A stretch of 64,000 nucleotides of DNA from Thermohalobaculum sp039815685 (GTDB lineage Bacteria > Pseudomonadota > Alphaproteobacteria > Rhodobacterales > Rhodobacteraceae): assembly GCA_039815685.1 (NCBI GenBank), contig JBCBYV010000006.1:1-64000 (forward strand), in the 5' to 3' direction. The notes under the pieces are model-generated. The model searched no databases, was not told where the DNA came from, and saw only the letters and a list, made by a program, of their open reading frames with translations. Positions 1 to 8,886 of this stretch are shown here, piece after piece; position 1 is the stretch's first letter, and every line of letters starts with the position of its first letter. Position numbers and translations under genes: made by a program.

Positions 1-64
1 CCCCCCCCGCCGCCCCCGCCCCCCCCCGGGGGGGGGGGGCGGCGGCGCCGCGGCCCCCCCCCCC
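1..64. other. G/C homopolymer stretch at the window edge
   Basis: The first 64 bases consist only of G and C, mainly long runs of C and one run of G. This looks like a contig end or a poorly resolved hairpin rather than biology. Positions 65-110 are still almost entirely G and C and hold no gene; glpD ends just after them. The sequence is unlike the codon-structured DNA elsewhere in the window, so coordinates and bases here should be treated as unreliable. Confidence 0.6.
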
Positions 65-110
65 GGCTCGGTCCCCCGCCCCCCGCTCGGCACCTCGCCG
101 TTCCGGGTTC

Positions 111-1634
111 CTACTCTGCGGCCGCGGCCCGCGAGGCCCTCGCCTCGCGCATGAAGGCATCCAGCGCGCCGATCTCATCGGCGCTCAACCGCAACCCGAG
201 CTTCGTGCGGCGCCAGACCACGTCGGACGCCTCCCTCGCATACTCACTTGCCATCAGCCAGCGCACCTCGGCCTCAGTCAGGTTGAAGCCGAAGTGCCGC
301 CCGAGATCGTCGACGGTACGCGCCTCGCCCAGCACCGCGCGCGCCTCGGTCCCGTAGGTCCGGATCAGGCGACGCGCCCAACGCTCGTCGAGGAACGAGT
401 ATGCGGCCATCAATTCCCGGATCAGCCGCGGCTGGCCGTCATGCTCGAAATCGCCGCCGGGCATCGCCGCACCGTCCGTCCAGGCATCCTTGGCCTCCGG
501 GAAATACGGCGCCAGCTTGACCATCGCAGCCTCTGCAAGCCGCCGATAGGTCGTGATCTTGCCGCCAAAGACGTTGAGGAGCGGCGGCTCCCCACCCCGA
601 TCCTCGACCTTCAGCACATATTCCCGCGTCGCGGCCGTGGCCGAGCTCGCCCCATCGTCATAGAGCGGGCGCACGCCCGAATAGGTCCAGACGATGTCCT
701 CCGCCGTCACAGGCTTCTCGAAATACTCCGATGCCAGCGCGAGCAGGTAATCCCGCTCATCGTCCTCGATGCCGACCGTATCGGCGCTCGCCTTATGATC
801 GCGGTCCGTCGTTCCGATGAGCGTAAAATCCTCCTCGAAAGGGATCGCAAAGACGACCCGCCCGTCCGAGGTCTGGAAGAAATAGGCGCGGTCGTGATCG
901 TAGAGCTTCTTGGTGATGATGTGGCTGCCTCGGACAAGCCGCACGCTGTCGGGTGTGTTGAGGCCGATCTTCGTGTTGAGGATCTCCGCGACCCAGGGCC
1001 CGCCGGCGTTGACCAGCGCCTTTGCGTGCACCGTCTCCGTCTCCCCGGTCTCGGCATCTTCCGTGTGGAGATGCCAGAGACCGTCAAGACGTTCCGCGCG
1101 AATAGCAGCCGTGCGCGGCCGGATGGTCGCCCCTCGCCGCTCCGCATCGCGCGCATTCAAGACCACGAGCCGGCTATCCTGCACCCAGCCGTCGGAGTAT
1201 TCGAAGCCGCTCCTGATGAACGGTTTCAGCGGCGCGCCCAGCGGCCCCTTCTCCAGATCCACCGTCCTCGTTGCGGGCAGGATCTTCCGTCCGCCCAGGT
1301 TGTCGTAGATGAAGAGCCCAAGCCTGAGGAGCCACCGTGGCCGCAGCCCACTATGATGCGGCAGCACGAACCGCATGGGCCAGGAGATGTGGGGCATGGC
1401 CTTGATCAGCGTTTCCCGCTCGATCAACGCCTCCCGCACCAGCCGAAACTCGTAGTATTCGAGATAGCGCAGCCCGCCGTGGAAAAGCTTGGTCGACCAT
1501 GAGGACGTAGCACCGCCGATATCGCCCTTGTCGCACAGATAGACACTGAGGCCCCGCCCCGCCGCATCACGCGCGATCCCACAGCCATTCACGCCGCCGC
1601 CGATGATTGCGATGTCGTAGGCCGTCTCGGTCAT
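111..1634 (-). CDS. glpD: Glycerol-3-phosphate dehydrogenase (FAD, quinone-linked)
   Basis: GlpD oxidises sn-glycerol-3-phosphate to dihydroxyacetone phosphate and passes electrons through FAD to quinone at the inner face of the cytoplasmic membrane. The 507-residue product starts with a Rossmann FAD site (IIGGGVNGCGIARDAAGRG), then the family motif GGATSSWSTKLFHGGLRYLE, with a C-terminal helical domain typical of the family. The start chosen is the ATG at 1634 because GGAGAG lies six bases upstream; an in-frame ATG at 1697 would add 21 residues with no FAD-domain similarity. It is divergent from the DeoR-type gene glpR, its likely repressor. It would compete with ggpS, 14 kb away, for glycerol-3-phosphate. 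Confidence 0.95.
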   Translation of the reverse strand: MTETAYDIAIIGGGVNGCGIARDAAGRGLSVYLCDKGDIGGATSSWSTKLFHGGLRYLEYYEFRLVREALIERETLIKAMPHISWPMRFVLPHHSGLRPRWLLRLGLFIYDNLGGRKILPATRTVDLEKGPLGAPLKPFIRSGFEYSDGWVQDSRLVVLNARDAERRGATIRPRTAAIRAERLDGLWHLHTEDAETGETETVHAKALVNAGGPWVAEILNTKIGLNTPDSVRLVRGSHIITKKLYDHDRAYFFQTSDGRVVFAIPFEEDFTLIGTTDRDHKASADTVGIEDDERDYLLALASEYFEKPVTAEDIVWTYSGVRPLYDDGASSATAATREYVLKVEDRGGEPPLLNVFGGKITTYRRLAEAAMVKLAPYFPEAKDAWTDGAAMPGGDFEHDGQPRLIRELMAAYSFLDERWARRLIRTYGTEARAVLGEARTVDDLGRHFGFNLTEAEVRWLMASEYAREASDVVWRRTKLGLRLSADEIGALDAFMREARASRAAAAE

Positions 1635-1899
1635 GCCGCTCTCCGGTGTTGCATGCGCCGAGGGTATCGCGCTCGCTTTCTTTCGCAAGGTGATCATTTA
1701 TGCGCGCCGTCGCAACAGGTTGCAGTGCACCACTTATGCGTCACCACGCCGGCAATAGGCGAATCGCTAGCCAAGTACTTGCAATGCCATGCTGACGCAG
1801 GTCATCCTTTGCTTCAGCGATATGAGAAACAGTGCGGTTGTGCACCTGCGACGTCGGGCCGCGACCGCATGAGACGCGGAGAAACGAAAGAAAACGCTC
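1635..1899. promoter_or_regulatory. Divergent glpD/glpR control region
   Basis: These 265 bases separate the divergent glpD and glpR starts and must hold both promoters. By analogy with other DeoR-family loci an operator for GlpR should lie here, but no convincing inverted or direct repeat could be assigned by eye. The ribosome-binding site in front of glpR is weak (a GAAAGAAAA stretch). Confidence 0.5.
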
Positions 1900-2706
1900 A
1901 TGGCGCTTTCCATCCGACAGCGCGCGATCATGAAACAGGCGCGGCTCGACGGGCAGGTGCAGGTGGATAGCCTCGCGACCCTCTTCGACGTCAGTCCGCA
2001 AACGATCCGGCGCGATCTTGGCGAGCTCTGCGAGGCAAGGCTCCTGAGCCGCGTCCATGGCGGAGCGGTGCTGGAGAGCGGCGTTGCGAACCTCGTCTAC
2101 GAGACGCGCCGCGCGCTCGCCGCCGATGCCAAGGCCGAGATCGCCCGCCTTGCCGCGGAGGAGATTCCGGAGGGCGCCTCGCTCTTCCTCGGGATCGGTA
2201 CGACCACGGAGGCCGTCGCCCGCGCTCTCGAGGACCGGCGTGATCTGCTGGTCGTCACCAACAATCTCAACGTCGCGCATATACTGTCGGAGAACGACAG
2301 CCTGCAGGTCATCCTCACCGGTGGGCGCCTGCGGCGGACGGATCGCGGGCTCGTGGGTGAGATGGCGGTGGATTGCGTGGGGCGCTTCCGGCTCGATCTG
2401 GCGGTGCTCGGCATCTCCTCCATCGATCCGGAAGGGACGCTGCTCGATTATGACCTGGCGGAGATCGCGGTCCTCCGCGCCATGATGAGCCACGCCCGCC
2501 GACGGCTGCTGGTCGCCGATCACACCAAATTCGCGCGCGCAGCGCCGATGCGCGCCGCCGCCCTCGAGGAATTCGAGATCGTCGCGAGCGACCGGCGGCT
2601 GCCCACCTCCCTCGCGCGGGGTGTCGAGGAGCGCGGCCAACGTCTCCTGCTCCCGCCCCTTGAAGCGATGGAGCTCGGCATGGAAGAAGGGACCGCGGCC
2701 GAGTAG
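1900..2706 (+). CDS. glpR: DeoR-family repressor, probable glycerol regulon repressor
   Basis: The 268-residue protein has the DeoR layout. An N-terminal helix-turn-helix (about residues 4-58, with VDSLATLFDVSPQTIRRDLG followed by L-S-R-V-H-G-G-A) is joined to a sugar-phosphate-sensing DeoRC domain with the conserved FLGIGTTTEAVARAL and the late IVASDRRLP segments. DeoR regulators of this type are released from DNA by a phosphorylated ligand, and GlpR uses glycerol-3-phosphate. Assignment to GlpR rests on divergence from glpD rather than on ligand residues. The next gene on the strand starts 72 bases later and need not be part of the regulon. Confidence 0.85.
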   Translation: MALSIRQRAIMKQARLDGQVQVDSLATLFDVSPQTIRRDLGELCEARLLSRVHGGAVLESGVANLVYETRRALAADAKAEIARLAAEEIPEGASLFLGIGTTTEAVARALEDRRDLLVVTNNLNVAHILSENDSLQVILTGGRLRRTDRGLVGEMAVDCVGRFRLDLAVLGISSIDPEGTLLDYDLAEIAVLRAMMSHARRRLLVADHTKFARAAPMRAAALEEFEIVASDRRLPTSLARGVEERGQRLLLPPLEAMELGMEEGTAAE

Positions 2707-2778
2707 CGGCGCCGCGCCGCGAGGGCGCATCGACGCCTGCCGAAAGCCCATGCCGCCCCTGTCGTCAGCATCGAAGCC

Positions 2779-3555
2779 ATGATCGCCGCCCTCGGGACGA
2801 GCCTCGGCATCGGACCGGGTGCGGCACTCTACGGGCTGGGCGTTTTCTTCGTCGGCGGCGTGGTGAAGGGCGGGCTGGGCTTCGGCCTGCCGCTTGTGAC
2901 GATCTCGCTTCTGCCGCTTCTCCTCCCGATCGATCTCGCACTCGCGATCAATGCGCTGATCCTGCCCGGGCTAAATGCCTGGCAGGCACAGCGATCCGGG
3001 CGCCTCCGCGAGGTGCTGCGGCGATTCTGGCCCTTGGCCGTGACGCTTGGCGTGATGTTGCCCGTCGGCGTGTGGCTCGGCACGGGCCTCCCGCTCGGCA
3101 CACTCACGCTCTGCCTCGGCCTCTTCGTGATGGCGTTCACGCTCTTCCAGGCGCTGAATCCCAAGATCATGATCCCGGCAGGGCTGGAGCGTCCCTTGGG
3201 CGCTCTCACAGGCGTCATTGCAGGCATCTCCGGGGGCCTCACGACGATCAACGGGCCGTTCTTCATCCTCTATCTGGTCGGGCGGGGTGCGGATCGGGCG
3301 GTGCTCACGGGCGCTCTCGGCCTCTTCTTCGTCATCACAGGCGTGATGCTGAGCCTCTCCTTCGCAGCCTTTGGCCGGATCAACTTGCCGGAGGTTCTCG
3401 CTGCCCTTTCCTGTCTCGTCCCGGCGGTGCTCGGCATGGCGCTCGGTAACCGCTTGATGGCGCTGGTCCCGCAGACGATTTTCCGCCGTATCGTGCTGAC
3501 GGCCCTCTTCCTTGCCGGCGCCAACATCTTCCTGCGCGCAGCCCTTACCGGTTAG
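2779..3555 (+). CDS. TauE/SafE-family membrane transporter
   Basis: A 258-residue polytopic membrane protein with roughly seven to eight hydrophobic segments, the glycine-rich first segment VGGVVKGGLGFGLPL and a second repeat-like motif around AGISGGLTTINGPF. This two-fold layout is that of the TauE/SafE (DUF81) family, whose members export sulfite, sulfoacetate or other small organic anions. No substrate can be assigned. It follows glpR by 72 bases on the same strand and is closed by two overlapping perfect palindromes, so it may be read through from glpR. Confidence 0.85.
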   Translation: MIAALGTSLGIGPGAALYGLGVFFVGGVVKGGLGFGLPLVTISLLPLLLPIDLALAINALILPGLNAWQAQRSGRLREVLRRFWPLAVTLGVMLPVGVWLGTGLPLGTLTLCLGLFVMAFTLFQALNPKIMIPAGLERPLGALTGVIAGISGGLTTINGPFFILYLVGRGADRAVLTGALGLFFVITGVMLSLSFAAFGRINLPEVLAALSCLVPAVLGMALGNRLMALVPQTIFRRIVLTALFLAGANIFLRAALTG

Positions 3556-3561
3556 GCGCCG

Positions 3562-3607
3562 GCAAATTCCTTTGAAGGAATTTGCAAGGCTTTTGCAAAA
3601 GCCTTGC
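3562..3607. terminator. Two overlapping perfect palindromes, probable bidirectional terminator
   Basis: Positions 3562-3585 form a perfect palindrome with 11-bp arms (GCAAATTCCTT, two-base loop). Positions 3584-3607 form a second one with 11-bp arms (GCAAGGCTTTT, two-base loop). They share the GC at 3584-3585. They lie between the convergent TauE-type gene (ends 3555) and the hydrolase gene (ends 3641). The A/T-rich hairpins contrast with the surrounding GC and fit a bidirectional terminator or a REP-like repeat. Confidence 0.7.
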
Positions 3608-3640
3608 GCGGCGCCCGCCGCCGTTTCCGCGCTCTGGCTC

Positions 3641-4378
3641 CTACACCACCGTGACCTCGAGTTGCCCGACACCCTCGACGCGGCCGACCATGCGGTCGCC
3701 GCGCGCGATAGGACCAACACCGGCCGGCGTGCCCGTGAAGATCACGTCACCGGGCGCCAGCACGAAGAGTGCTGAGAGGTGCTCGATAATCTCCGGGATC
3801 GACCAGATCAGCTCCGAGAGATCGCCCTCCTGCCGGCGCTCGCCGTTGACATCGAGCGTCACGGCACCGGCCGTCGGATGACCGATCTCGGACGCCGAGA
3901 CCAGAGGGCCGATCGGTGCCGAGGCCGCAAAAGCCTTCCCGATCTCCCAGGGTCGACCCGCCTTCTTCATCTGCCCCTGTAGATCGCGGCGGGTCATGTC
4001 GAGCCCGACTGCGTAGCCCCAGACATGCTTCATCGCATCTGCCGCGGCCACTGGCCCGGCATTGTTCGCGAGAGACGGGCCAAGAGCTGCAACGAGCTCG
4101 ATCTCGAAATGCACGTCCCGTGACAGCGACGGATAGGGAAAGCGTCCCGTGAGGTTCAGATCGTCCGGGTTCTTCTGGAAGAAAAAGGGCGGCTCGCGGT
4201 CGGGATCGTGCCCCATCTCGCGCGCATGCGCCGCGTAGTTCCGCCCGACGCAGTAGACCCGACGCATAGGAAAAACCGCTGCCTGCCCGCGAATCGGAAG
4301 AGCCACTGGCGCGCGCGGCGGAAAGAGGTAGCTCGAAGCCTCAGCCGCCATGCCCTCGCGCGTCTCGATCTCGCTCAT
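3641..4378 (-). CDS. Fumarylacetoacetate hydrolase family protein, fumarylpyruvate hydrolase-like
   Basis: The 245-residue protein belongs to the FAH family: metal-dependent enzymes that hydrolyse carbon-carbon bonds of beta-diketones such as fumarylpyruvate in gentisate breakdown. Visible motifs are YCVGRNYAAHAREMG, FFFQKNPDDL, the metal-binding FEIELVAALG segment and the C-terminal VIFTGTPAGVGP. The opening and FFFQK segments resemble fumarylpyruvate hydrolases most, but no gentisate genes are nearby, so the substrate is open. The start at 4378 has GGGAGGA five bases upstream; an upstream in-frame ATG (4552) would add 58 residues with no domain similarity. It is convergent with the TauE-type gene. 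Confidence 0.85.
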   Translation of the reverse strand: MSEIETREGMAAEASSYLFPPRAPVALPIRGQAAVFPMRRVYCVGRNYAAHAREMGHDPDREPPFFFQKNPDDLNLTGRFPYPSLSRDVHFEIELVAALGPSLANNAGPVAAADAMKHVWGYAVGLDMTRRDLQGQMKKAGRPWEIGKAFAASAPIGPLVSASEIGHPTAGAVTLDVNGERRQEGDLSELIWSIPEIIEHLSALFVLAPGDVIFTGTPAGVGPIARGDRMVGRVEGVGQLEVTVV

Positions 4379-4633
4379 GCGGGTCCTCCCTTCGATCCCA
4401 GCCGCGCCGCCATGCGTGGCCCCGGCCGGAGCTTGCCCCGGCAGGCCGGATCGGGCCAGCCTCCTTGGGACCGAAAGGCAGACCGGTCCATCTGCGTCGC
4501 GAGCGCAAGATCGTTGCCTTTCGGCGGGAAGGAATGCGAAAGCATGGGGCAAGGCCGCGGTGCGCGGGCGGCAGCTTCATAATGCTGCCGGCTGCGCGTG
4601 CCGGACCGCTCGCTTGATAACTGGGAGAAGAAA

Positions 4634-6223
4634 ATGAAAACGCTTGCTGCCGGCATCTCCACGCTCGCCGTGGCCGCCGTCACTCTCACCGCCATGGGTG
4701 CTGATGCGCGCGATCTTCGCTGGGCGCGCGCGGGCGACAGCCTGACGCTGGATCCGCATGCGCAGAACGAAGGGCCGACTCATACGCTCGCGCATCAGAT
4801 CTATGAGGGCCTCCTCCAGCGCGACATGGAAGGTCAGATCGTCCCGAGCCTCGCCACCGACTGGGCGCCAACCGACGATCCCAATGTCTGGCAGTTCAAC
4901 CTCCGCCAGGGCGTGAAGTTCCATGGCGGTGAGGACTTCACGGCCGAGGACGTCGTTTTCTCGATCAACCGCGCGAAGTCCACGAACAGCCAGATGAAGG
5001 AGCTGCTGGGCTCGATCGCGGAAGTAAAGGCGATCGACGACCATACGGTGCATTTCATCACCGACGGTCCGAACCCGCTGCTGCCCGCGAACCTCACCAA
5101 CCTCTTCATGATGGACAAGGGCTGGGCCGAGGAGAACAACGTCGTCGAGGTTCAGAACTTCGACGCGTCCGAGGAAACCTTCGCCGTCCGCAACGCCAAC
5201 GGCACCGGCGCCTTCGTCCTCGAAAGCCGTGCGCCCGACGAGAAGACGGTGCTCACGGCCAACCCGAACTACTGGGGCATCGGCGAATTCCCGCTCGAGG
5301 TGAGCTCCATCACCTTCACGCCGATCCAGAACGCCGCCACCCGGATTGCGGCACTCCTTTCGGGCGAGGTCGACTTTATCCAGGACGTGCCCGTTCAGGA
5401 TCTTGGACGGGTCGAGGGGGCTGAGGGGCTGGTCGTGCGCACGGCGCCGCAGAACCGCGTGATCTTCTTCGGCATGAATCAGGGCGCCGACGACATCGCA
5501 ACGGACAATATCGACGGGCGCAACCCGCTCAAGGACGTCAAGGTCCGTCAGGCGATGGATCTCGCCATCAACCGCGATGCCATCCAGAAGGTGGTGATGC
5601 GCGGCCAGTCCCGCCCCGCCGGCGTCGTCATGCCGCCCTTCGTCAACGGCTGGACGGAGGATCTCGACCAGGTCACCGCGGCGAATGTGGCGCAGGGCAA
5701 GGCGCTGATGGCGGAGGCGGGCTATCGCGACGGTTTCAACATCACCCTGAACTGCCCGAACGACCGCTACATCAACGACGAGGCGATCTGCCAGGCCGTC
5801 GTCGGCATGATGGGCCAGATCGGCATCAACGTCTCGCTCGATGCCAAGCCCAAGGCGCAACACTTCCCGCTGATCACCCAGGGCAAGACGGATTTCTACC
5901 TGCTCGGCTGGGGCGTGCCGACCTTCGACAGCGAGTACATCTTCAACTTCCTGGTCCACACCAAGGGCGAGGATCGCGGCTCCTGGAACGGCACCGGCTA
6001 CTCGAACGCCAAGGTCGATGAGATGATCCAGACGCTGTCCTCCGAGACGGATCTCGAAGCGCGGAACGAGACCATCGGGAAAATCTGGGCGGAGGTGCAG
6101 TCGGATCTTCTGTACCTGCCGGTTCACCACCAGGTGCTGAACTGGGGCATGAAGGACGGGATCCAGTTCGATGTGCAGCCCGAAGATCAGCCGCACTTCA
6201 AGTATCTGACCTTCTCGAAATGA
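4634..6223 (+). CDS. Peptide/nickel-type ABC transporter periplasmic binding protein (SBP family 5)
   Basis: A 529-residue periplasmic solute-binding protein. Residues 1-25 form a clear Sec signal peptide (MKTLAAGISTLAVAAVTLTA then M-G-A-D-A), followed by the family 5 features TLDPHAQNEGPTHTLAHQIY, LRQGVKFHGGEDFTAEDVVF and KDVKVRQAMDLAINRDAI. It presents a peptide or similar ligand to inner-membrane permeases; the ligand is unknown. The start at 4634 has GGGAGAAG just upstream. The matching DppB/DppC-type permeases begin only at 8887, with two unrelated genes between, and no ATPase gene is in the window. Hairpins at 6229-6248 and 6293-6325 follow the gene. Confidence 0.92.
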   Translation: MKTLAAGISTLAVAAVTLTAMGADARDLRWARAGDSLTLDPHAQNEGPTHTLAHQIYEGLLQRDMEGQIVPSLATDWAPTDDPNVWQFNLRQGVKFHGGEDFTAEDVVFSINRAKSTNSQMKELLGSIAEVKAIDDHTVHFITDGPNPLLPANLTNLFMMDKGWAEENNVVEVQNFDASEETFAVRNANGTGAFVLESRAPDEKTVLTANPNYWGIGEFPLEVSSITFTPIQNAATRIAALLSGEVDFIQDVPVQDLGRVEGAEGLVVRTAPQNRVIFFGMNQGADDIATDNIDGRNPLKDVKVRQAMDLAINRDAIQKVVMRGQSRPAGVVMPPFVNGWTEDLDQVTAANVAQGKALMAEAGYRDGFNITLNCPNDRYINDEAICQAVVGMMGQIGINVSLDAKPKAQHFPLITQGKTDFYLLGWGVPTFDSEYIFNFLVHTKGEDRGSWNGTGYSNAKVDEMIQTLSSETDLEARNETIGKIWAEVQSDLLYLPVHHQVLNWGMKDGIQFDVQPEDQPHFKYLTFSK

Positions 6224-6228
6224 GCTGA

Positions 6229-6248
6229 CGCCCGCGCTGCCGCGGGCG
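6229..6248. terminator. Hairpin after the binding-protein gene
   Basis: A perfect 8-bp stem (CGCCCGCG) with loop CTGC lies six bases after the stop of the binding-protein gene. It has no T-run of its own. Confidence 0.45.
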
Positions 6249-6292
6249 AATGCGCATCGACAGCACGGGCGTCGGTGCAATCGATACCAAGG

Positions 6293-6336
6293 GGCCGGGC
6301 GGTCGCAATGGCGGCTTGCCCGGCCTCTCCGTTTCG
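6293..6336 (+). terminator. Probable Rho-independent terminator
   Basis: The arms GGCCGGGC (6293-6300) and GCCCGGCC (6318-6325) pair perfectly over a 17-base loop and are followed by TCTCCGTTTCG. The hairpin plus T-rich tail suggests that the binding-protein transcript ends here, before the GtrII-like gene at 6376. Confidence 0.5.
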
Positions 6337-6375
6337 CGGCATTGCTGAGCCTGCAGCGGCGATGCCGAGGGGATC

Positions 6376-8055
6376 ATGCAGCCGGAGATCGTCGAACGCA
6401 TCGCCGTCTGGTGGCAGCACCGCTTTGGACATCTGACCGGCGTCTTCGCCCTTCTCTTCGCGATCTCCTGGCTGGCCTACGGCGTTCACGCAGCCAGCAT
6501 GCTCCACTCGATGGACGACTGGTGGTTCGGCCACGAGCAGGAACGGATCGGGCATCGGGTCGTCAGCGCCGGGCGCTGGATGCATGGCCTTGCGATCACG
6601 TTCCTCTCGGGCGGCCATATCGCACCGGGCGTTACCCTCTTCACGATGCTCGCGCTGCAAGCAATGGCGATCGCGTTCCTGCTGTACGAGATGGGATGCC
6701 GGGATCGGCTGGTCGCGTTCTTCGCTATGGCGCTCCTGCTCTTTCACCCCATGGGGATCGAGAGCGTGCAGATCGAGCAGAACCACATCGCGGTCGGCCT
6801 GTCGCATCTGCTGGGCATCGGGGGCGGCATCCTTGCCTGGCGGGCGGCGCGGCACCGGCCCTCCGACAAAGCCGATCTGACCCGTGCGGGTGCGAACGCA
6901 GCGGGCGCGATCGCAGCGCTCACCGTCGGCGCTGCGGGCTTCCAGCAATTCATCGTGCTCGGCCCTATCGCCTTCTTCGCTCTCTGGGCAGCAGAAACGC
7001 TGCGCGAGGATGAGACCGGCGGGCCGACGACACTGCGGGACGCCATCCGGCTCGTGATCTGGCGGTTGGGGATGATCGGGGCGATCTTCGTGCTCGGCAC
7101 CCTCTCCTATTACGCCTCGGCATTCGCGGCGAAGGCACTCGTCGGCACGGAGACGGTCCTTCAGTATTACGACATCGCGACGGGCTTCGTGAGCAACGCC
7201 AATATCCTCGCGCTCAAGCGCGAAAGCCTGCCGCGGGTGATCCTGAAGTTCTGGGGGGAGGCGCAGCATCTCATCGCCTGGCCGGAGACGCTGGCGCTCA
7301 TCGCCATCACACTGCTCGCCTGCTTCGCCGGGCTGCGCACGATCCGCCTCTCCTCGGGGGGGCCGACCCGCATGGTCGCGGCTGTGGGATGGGGCGGTGC
7401 TTTGGGAACAGCGCTCCTCCTGCCTTTCGTCCTGCCCGGTATCCGCGGGCACGATGCATACTCCTTCAACGCCCTCGCACCGCTTGCCTTCTCACAGGTC
7501 GTCCTCTTCACGCTGGCCGCCACCGGCACGGCCGGGCGTGCTTTGGCTTGGCTGCCGCTCCTCCTTGGCGCCTATGTCACCGCCAATTTCGTCACCGCTC
7601 AGAACGCCAGCGCCGTGGTCGCGCTCAACGACAACCGGCGGGACCTGCTCACCCTCAACCGTCTGCTCCTCGACATCGAGAAGACCGATGTGCACAGCGC
7701 CGCCCGGAAAGACGGCGGCACAGTGCGCTTGCTGCTGATCGGGGCCAAACCGGCACCCGATGTGAAGGGCCCCTATCGGATCGACGACACGGCGCCGCCG
7801 CTCGGCTCCTCCCGCGCGGACTGCAGCCTCTTCAGCTGCGGGCTCGGCCAGGTCGTGCATGGCCTGATGCTGATCAGCTACGATCCGGTCCGCTTCGAGG
7901 ACGTGGATCCGGCCAAGCTCGACGATCCTCTGAGGGAAGAGGCGCTGGCACGGGTCGCCGAGGCCCAGCCGTGGCCCGATCCGTCGAGCGTCATGACGCT
8001 CAGCAACGGCATCCTGATGATTTTCGTCGGCGAGGCAGAGCCGAGCGAAGACTAG
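6376..8055 (+). CDS. Large polytopic membrane protein, GtrII-like glucosyltransferase domain
   Basis: A 559-residue integral membrane protein with about ten hydrophobic segments in residues 20-410 and a hydrophilic C-terminal part with cysteines (DCSLFSCGLG). The first extracytoplasmic region contains MDDWWFG followed by a GRW-type motif (SAGRWMHGL), the layout of the GtrII family that adds glucosyl residues from a lipid carrier to surface polysaccharides. The match is by pattern only and moderate; it could be another GT-C-fold membrane enzyme. It sits between the binding-protein gene and the permease genes of an ABC transporter, an unusual position with no functional link visible. Confidence 0.6.
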   Translation: MQPEIVERIAVWWQHRFGHLTGVFALLFAISWLAYGVHAASMLHSMDDWWFGHEQERIGHRVVSAGRWMHGLAITFLSGGHIAPGVTLFTMLALQAMAIAFLLYEMGCRDRLVAFFAMALLLFHPMGIESVQIEQNHIAVGLSHLLGIGGGILAWRAARHRPSDKADLTRAGANAAGAIAALTVGAAGFQQFIVLGPIAFFALWAAETLREDETGGPTTLRDAIRLVIWRLGMIGAIFVLGTLSYYASAFAAKALVGTETVLQYYDIATGFVSNANILALKRESLPRVILKFWGEAQHLIAWPETLALIAITLLACFAGLRTIRLSSGGPTRMVAAVGWGGALGTALLLPFVLPGIRGHDAYSFNALAPLAFSQVVLFTLAATGTAGRALAWLPLLLGAYVTANFVTAQNASAVVALNDNRRDLLTLNRLLLDIEKTDVHSAARKDGGTVRLLLIGAKPAPDVKGPYRIDDTAPPLGSSRADCSLFSCGLGQVVHGLMLISYDPVRFEDVDPAKLDDPLREEALARVAEAQPWPDPSSVMTLSNGILMIFVGEAEPSED

Positions 8056-8089
8056 CGCGTCTCATCGACGATCGCTCCGTTTGGCGGCG

Positions 8090-8539
8090 CTACACGGCAC
8101 CGGGCCATGTCACCCGCACCTGCATCTCGGCGGGCCAGGGCGGTGCGCTCAACCACGCCGTCCAGGCTTCGGCGAACGCGGCTTCCTGCGCCTCCGCGCC
8201 CGAGCGGAACCAGAATGGGGCCCGGATCGGCGCGGAGAGGTCCCAGGACGGCTGAAGATAGGCGCAACCGACATAGGCGCCCGCCTCCCGCAAGACCCAT
8301 GCATAGGAACGGCGCGAGAGAAACTCGACATGGTGATGCGCGAGGTCGAGCCGGTTCTCCTCCCGCGTGATATCCCCCGGCCAACCGCCACCGAGGAAGC
8401 TCTGCAGCCTCGCCTTGCTCTCAACGACCGCGCGATAGTCCTCGTCGAGATCAGCCTCCGTCAGCCAGCGCAGCGTCCAATTCCCAACTGCCGCCTCGCG
8501 AGGGGCATCGAGTTTGGCGAAGAGCGGATGGGCCTGCAT
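8090..8539 (-). CDS. GNAT-like N-acetyltransferase
   Basis: A 149-residue protein with a RimJ/RimL-like pattern: an N-terminal strand LRWLTEADLDEDYRAV, a central HHVEFLSRRSYAWVLREAGA and the core strand AYVGCAYLQPS where acetyl-CoA should bind. It ends without the longer C-terminal helix-strand pair of many family members. The substrate is unknown. It lies antisense to its neighbours, convergent with the GtrII-like gene (34 bases between stops), inside the split ABC transporter locus. Confidence 0.6.
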   Translation of the reverse strand: MQAHPLFAKLDAPREAAVGNWTLRWLTEADLDEDYRAVVESKARLQSFLGGGWPGDITREENRLDLAHHHVEFLSRRSYAWVLREAGAYVGCAYLQPSWDLSAPIRAPFWFRSGAEAQEAAFAEAWTAWLSAPPWPAEMQVRVTWPGAV

Positions 8540-8886
8540 CCCGCCTACCGCCCTGCTAGGGGTAATGGGGCGACCGAGGGCACGGCGGGCTCACCCAAGG
8601 ACGAGGAGCCCGACACCGGCCTGCTGGTTGGCCCGGCAAGCCTCCCGACCGAGAGTTTCGCGACGCAGTTTTCCATGGACCACTCCTGCACAAGACCGGT
8701 CGCCACGAAGGCATGTCGAGCACTCGCTGCCAAGCGCACATTGCGTCGGCATACGCCCGCGGAGGCCCACCGTTGCCGGAAGCGCCCGCATTGCGCTGGC
8801 CGAGCGCCCGGGCTACGCCGCACCAATCCTTGACAGTGCGGAGCAACGCGGCACGGTCAGCACAGGATCACGGGGGCGAGGCGCGC
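8540..8886. other. 347-base gap upstream of the permease genes
   Basis: No credible gene is seen on either strand; the short open frames have no recognisable motif and no ribosome-binding site. The gap separates the acetyltransferase start (minus strand) from the first permease (plus strand), so it must contain divergent promoters. A TTGACA hexamer at 8830-8835 has no matching -10 element at a proper distance. Confidence 0.5.

Noticed and set aside
294..1502. A 402-codon plus-strand frame over glpD
   Set aside because: It is the antisense shadow of glpD, whose FAD motif and family signatures are complete.
4577..6280. A 567-codon open frame antisense to the ABC binding-protein gene
   Set aside because: It has no recognisable motif and is rich in residues expected from a mirror frame in GC-rich DNA. 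The plus-strand frame has a signal peptide, a ribosome-binding site and clear family motifs.
8830..8835. TTGACA as a -35 element for the permease genes
   Set aside because: No acceptable -10 hexamer lies 16-18 bases downstream.
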